Part shown: positions 4,790 through 5,551 of the stretch, one piece after another
How the letters are laid out: the number at the start of each line of letters is the position of its first letter
Position numbering within the stretch: position 1 is the first letter of the stretch
Source: Chloroflexota bacterium
Lineage (GTDB): Bacteria; Chloroflexota; Limnocylindria; Limnocylindrales; CSP1-4
NCBI GenBank assembly: GCA_021789355.1
Contig: JAJYJR010000422.1
Coordinates: 1-5,551, forward strand
Direction of reading: 5' to 3'
DNA: 5,551 nt
Made by a program: the position numbers and the translations under genes
Notes under the pieces: model-generated
What the model was told of the DNA's origin: nothing
Databases searched by the model: none
The model's input: only the letters and a program-made list of their open reading frames with translations

Positions 4790-5551
4790 TTGGCGCGTTC
4801 ACGTCGGGGCGGAAGCAGGCGGTCGTTCGAGGCGCGCGGCACCAGCGCGCTGCCGCCCGAGCCCTCGCTCGGCGCCGTTCCCCTCACGCCGGGCTCGACA
4901 CCCGTGCCGCAGGACCGTGAACCGGTCGCGTCACGTCCAGTCCCGCCGCGCCAGCCGGTGCACGGGTCGCGGCAGGGCCAGGCGCCGGGACGAGCCGGCT
5001 CGCCGGTGGGATCGGTCGCCGCGTCGGCCCTCCTCCCGCTCCGCCTGTTCGCGGGCTTCACGTTCCTCTACGCGGGCATCGACAAGATCGCGCTCGACCC
5101 GAGCTTCCTCGACATGTCCTCGAGGACGAGCATCCTGGTGCAGCTCCAGGGGTACGCTCACGCCTCGCCGCTCGCCCCGCTGATCACGGCGCTCGCCGTC
5201 CCGAACGCGTGGCTGATGGGCGTCCTGATCGCGCTGGCGGAGATCGCCGTCGGCCTCGGCGTGCTCTCGGGCATCCTGTTCCGCACCGCCGCCTGGGGCG
5301 GCGCGGCGCTGTCGCTGCTGTTCTTCCTCACCGCGTCCTGGAACGTCCACCCCTACTACTTCGGCCAGGATCTTCCCTACGGCCTGGGGTTCGTCACGCT
5401 CGCCATCGCCGGTCACGGCGACCGGTACGTGCTCGGGCCGTGGCTGGACCGGCAGTTCTTCCCGGTGAGGCCCGCGGGCCGCCACGCGCCGATCCCCGCG
5501 CCGGTGTCGGCGGAGCGCCGGCACCTGCTGCACGCGGGTGTGCTCGGCCTG
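4790..5551 (+). CDS. DoxD/DoxX-family membrane protein with long N-terminal extension (cut by window edge)
   Basis: The visible 254 residues run past the right edge without a stop. From about residue 75 it is a four-helix DoxX/DoxD-type membrane protein: LLPLRLFAGFTFLYAGIDKI (81-100), QLQGYAHASPLAPLI (118-132), VLIALAEIAVGLGVLSGILFR (145-165), LSLLFFLTASWNVHPYYFGQD (174-194) and a last helix near 196-208. This matches the DoxD subunit of thiosulfate:quinone oxidoreductase, which passes electrons from sulfur compounds to quinone. DoxX relatives have other redox roles, so sulfur oxidation is not proven. Residues 1-74 are rich in Arg, Pro and Gly and look disordered. After the helices, a Pro-rich stretch (226-239) leads to AERRHLLHAGVLGL, the start of a further domain or membrane segment beyond the edge; similar actinobacterial proteins can carry a C-terminal Rieske domain. 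The TTG at 4790 follows GGAGG by 7 bases; an in-frame ATG at 4775 is the alternative. Family call firm, start and full architecture uncertain. Confidence 0.8.
   Translation, partial: MARSRRGGSRRSFEARGTSALPPEPSLGAVPLTPGSTPVPQDREPVASRPVPPRQPVHGSRQGQAPGRAGSPVGSVAASALLPLRLFAGFTFLYAGIDKIALDPSFLDMSSRTSILVQLQGYAHASPLAPLITALAVPNAWLMGVLIALAEIAVGLGVLSGILFRTAAWGGAALSLLFFLTASWNVHPYYFGQDLPYGLGFVTLAIAGHGDRYVLGPWLDRQFFPVRPAGRHAPIPAPVSAERRHLLHAGVLGL

Noticed and set aside
4672..4920. Small plus-strand open frame of 82 codons before the DoxD-like gene
   Set aside because: It has no ribosome site and an Arg-rich, featureless sequence, and it overlaps the better-supported frame that leads into the membrane domain.
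4931..5533. Minus-strand open frame opposite the DoxD-like gene
   Set aside because: Its composition (Arg, Glu, Gln, His, Gly) is typical of an antisense shadow of hydrophobic GC-rich codons.

Overview
The window is very GC-rich bacterial DNA. Nearly every third codon position is G or C, and GTG and probably TTG are used as starts. A luciferase-like oxidoreductase of the F420 type, a MenA-like prenyltransferase and frequent GTG starts fit a high-GC Actinobacteriota or Chloroflexota genome, possibly an environmental lineage. The sequence alone does not decide which. No rRNA, tRNA, CRISPR array, insertion sequence or phage gene was seen.

Layout. The left two thirds (1-3636) read on the minus strand, in transcription order: a 691-residue protein joining a luciferase-like (LLM) oxidoreductase domain to a UbiA/MenA-like membrane prenyltransferase (3636-1561); a CPBP-family intramembrane protease-like protein with an N-terminal helical extension (1501-527); and the N-terminal 162 residues of formate-tetrahydrofolate ligase, Fhs (486-1, running off the left edge). 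Gaps of 59 and 40 bases and good ribosome binding sites allow one operon, although a -10-like GATAAT ahead of the CPBP gene could give it its own promoter. The right third reads on the plus strand: a small four-helix membrane protein (3742-4218), a GNAT acetyltransferase overlapping it by four bases (4215-4655), and after a 134-base gap a DoxD/DoxX-family membrane protein that runs off the right edge (4790-5551). The two blocks diverge from a 105-base region (3637-3741) holding a possible leaderless promoter and a perfect inverted repeat.

How they may work together. The LLM-UbiA protein points to synthesis or tailoring of a prenylated ring compound, most simply a menaquinone-type lipid, with a flavin/F420-type redox step attached. 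DoxD-type proteins pass electrons to quinones, so a loose quinone theme is possible. Fhs belongs to one-carbon metabolism, and no direct link to its neighbours is visible. The LLM-UbiA fusion is the most unusual item in the window.
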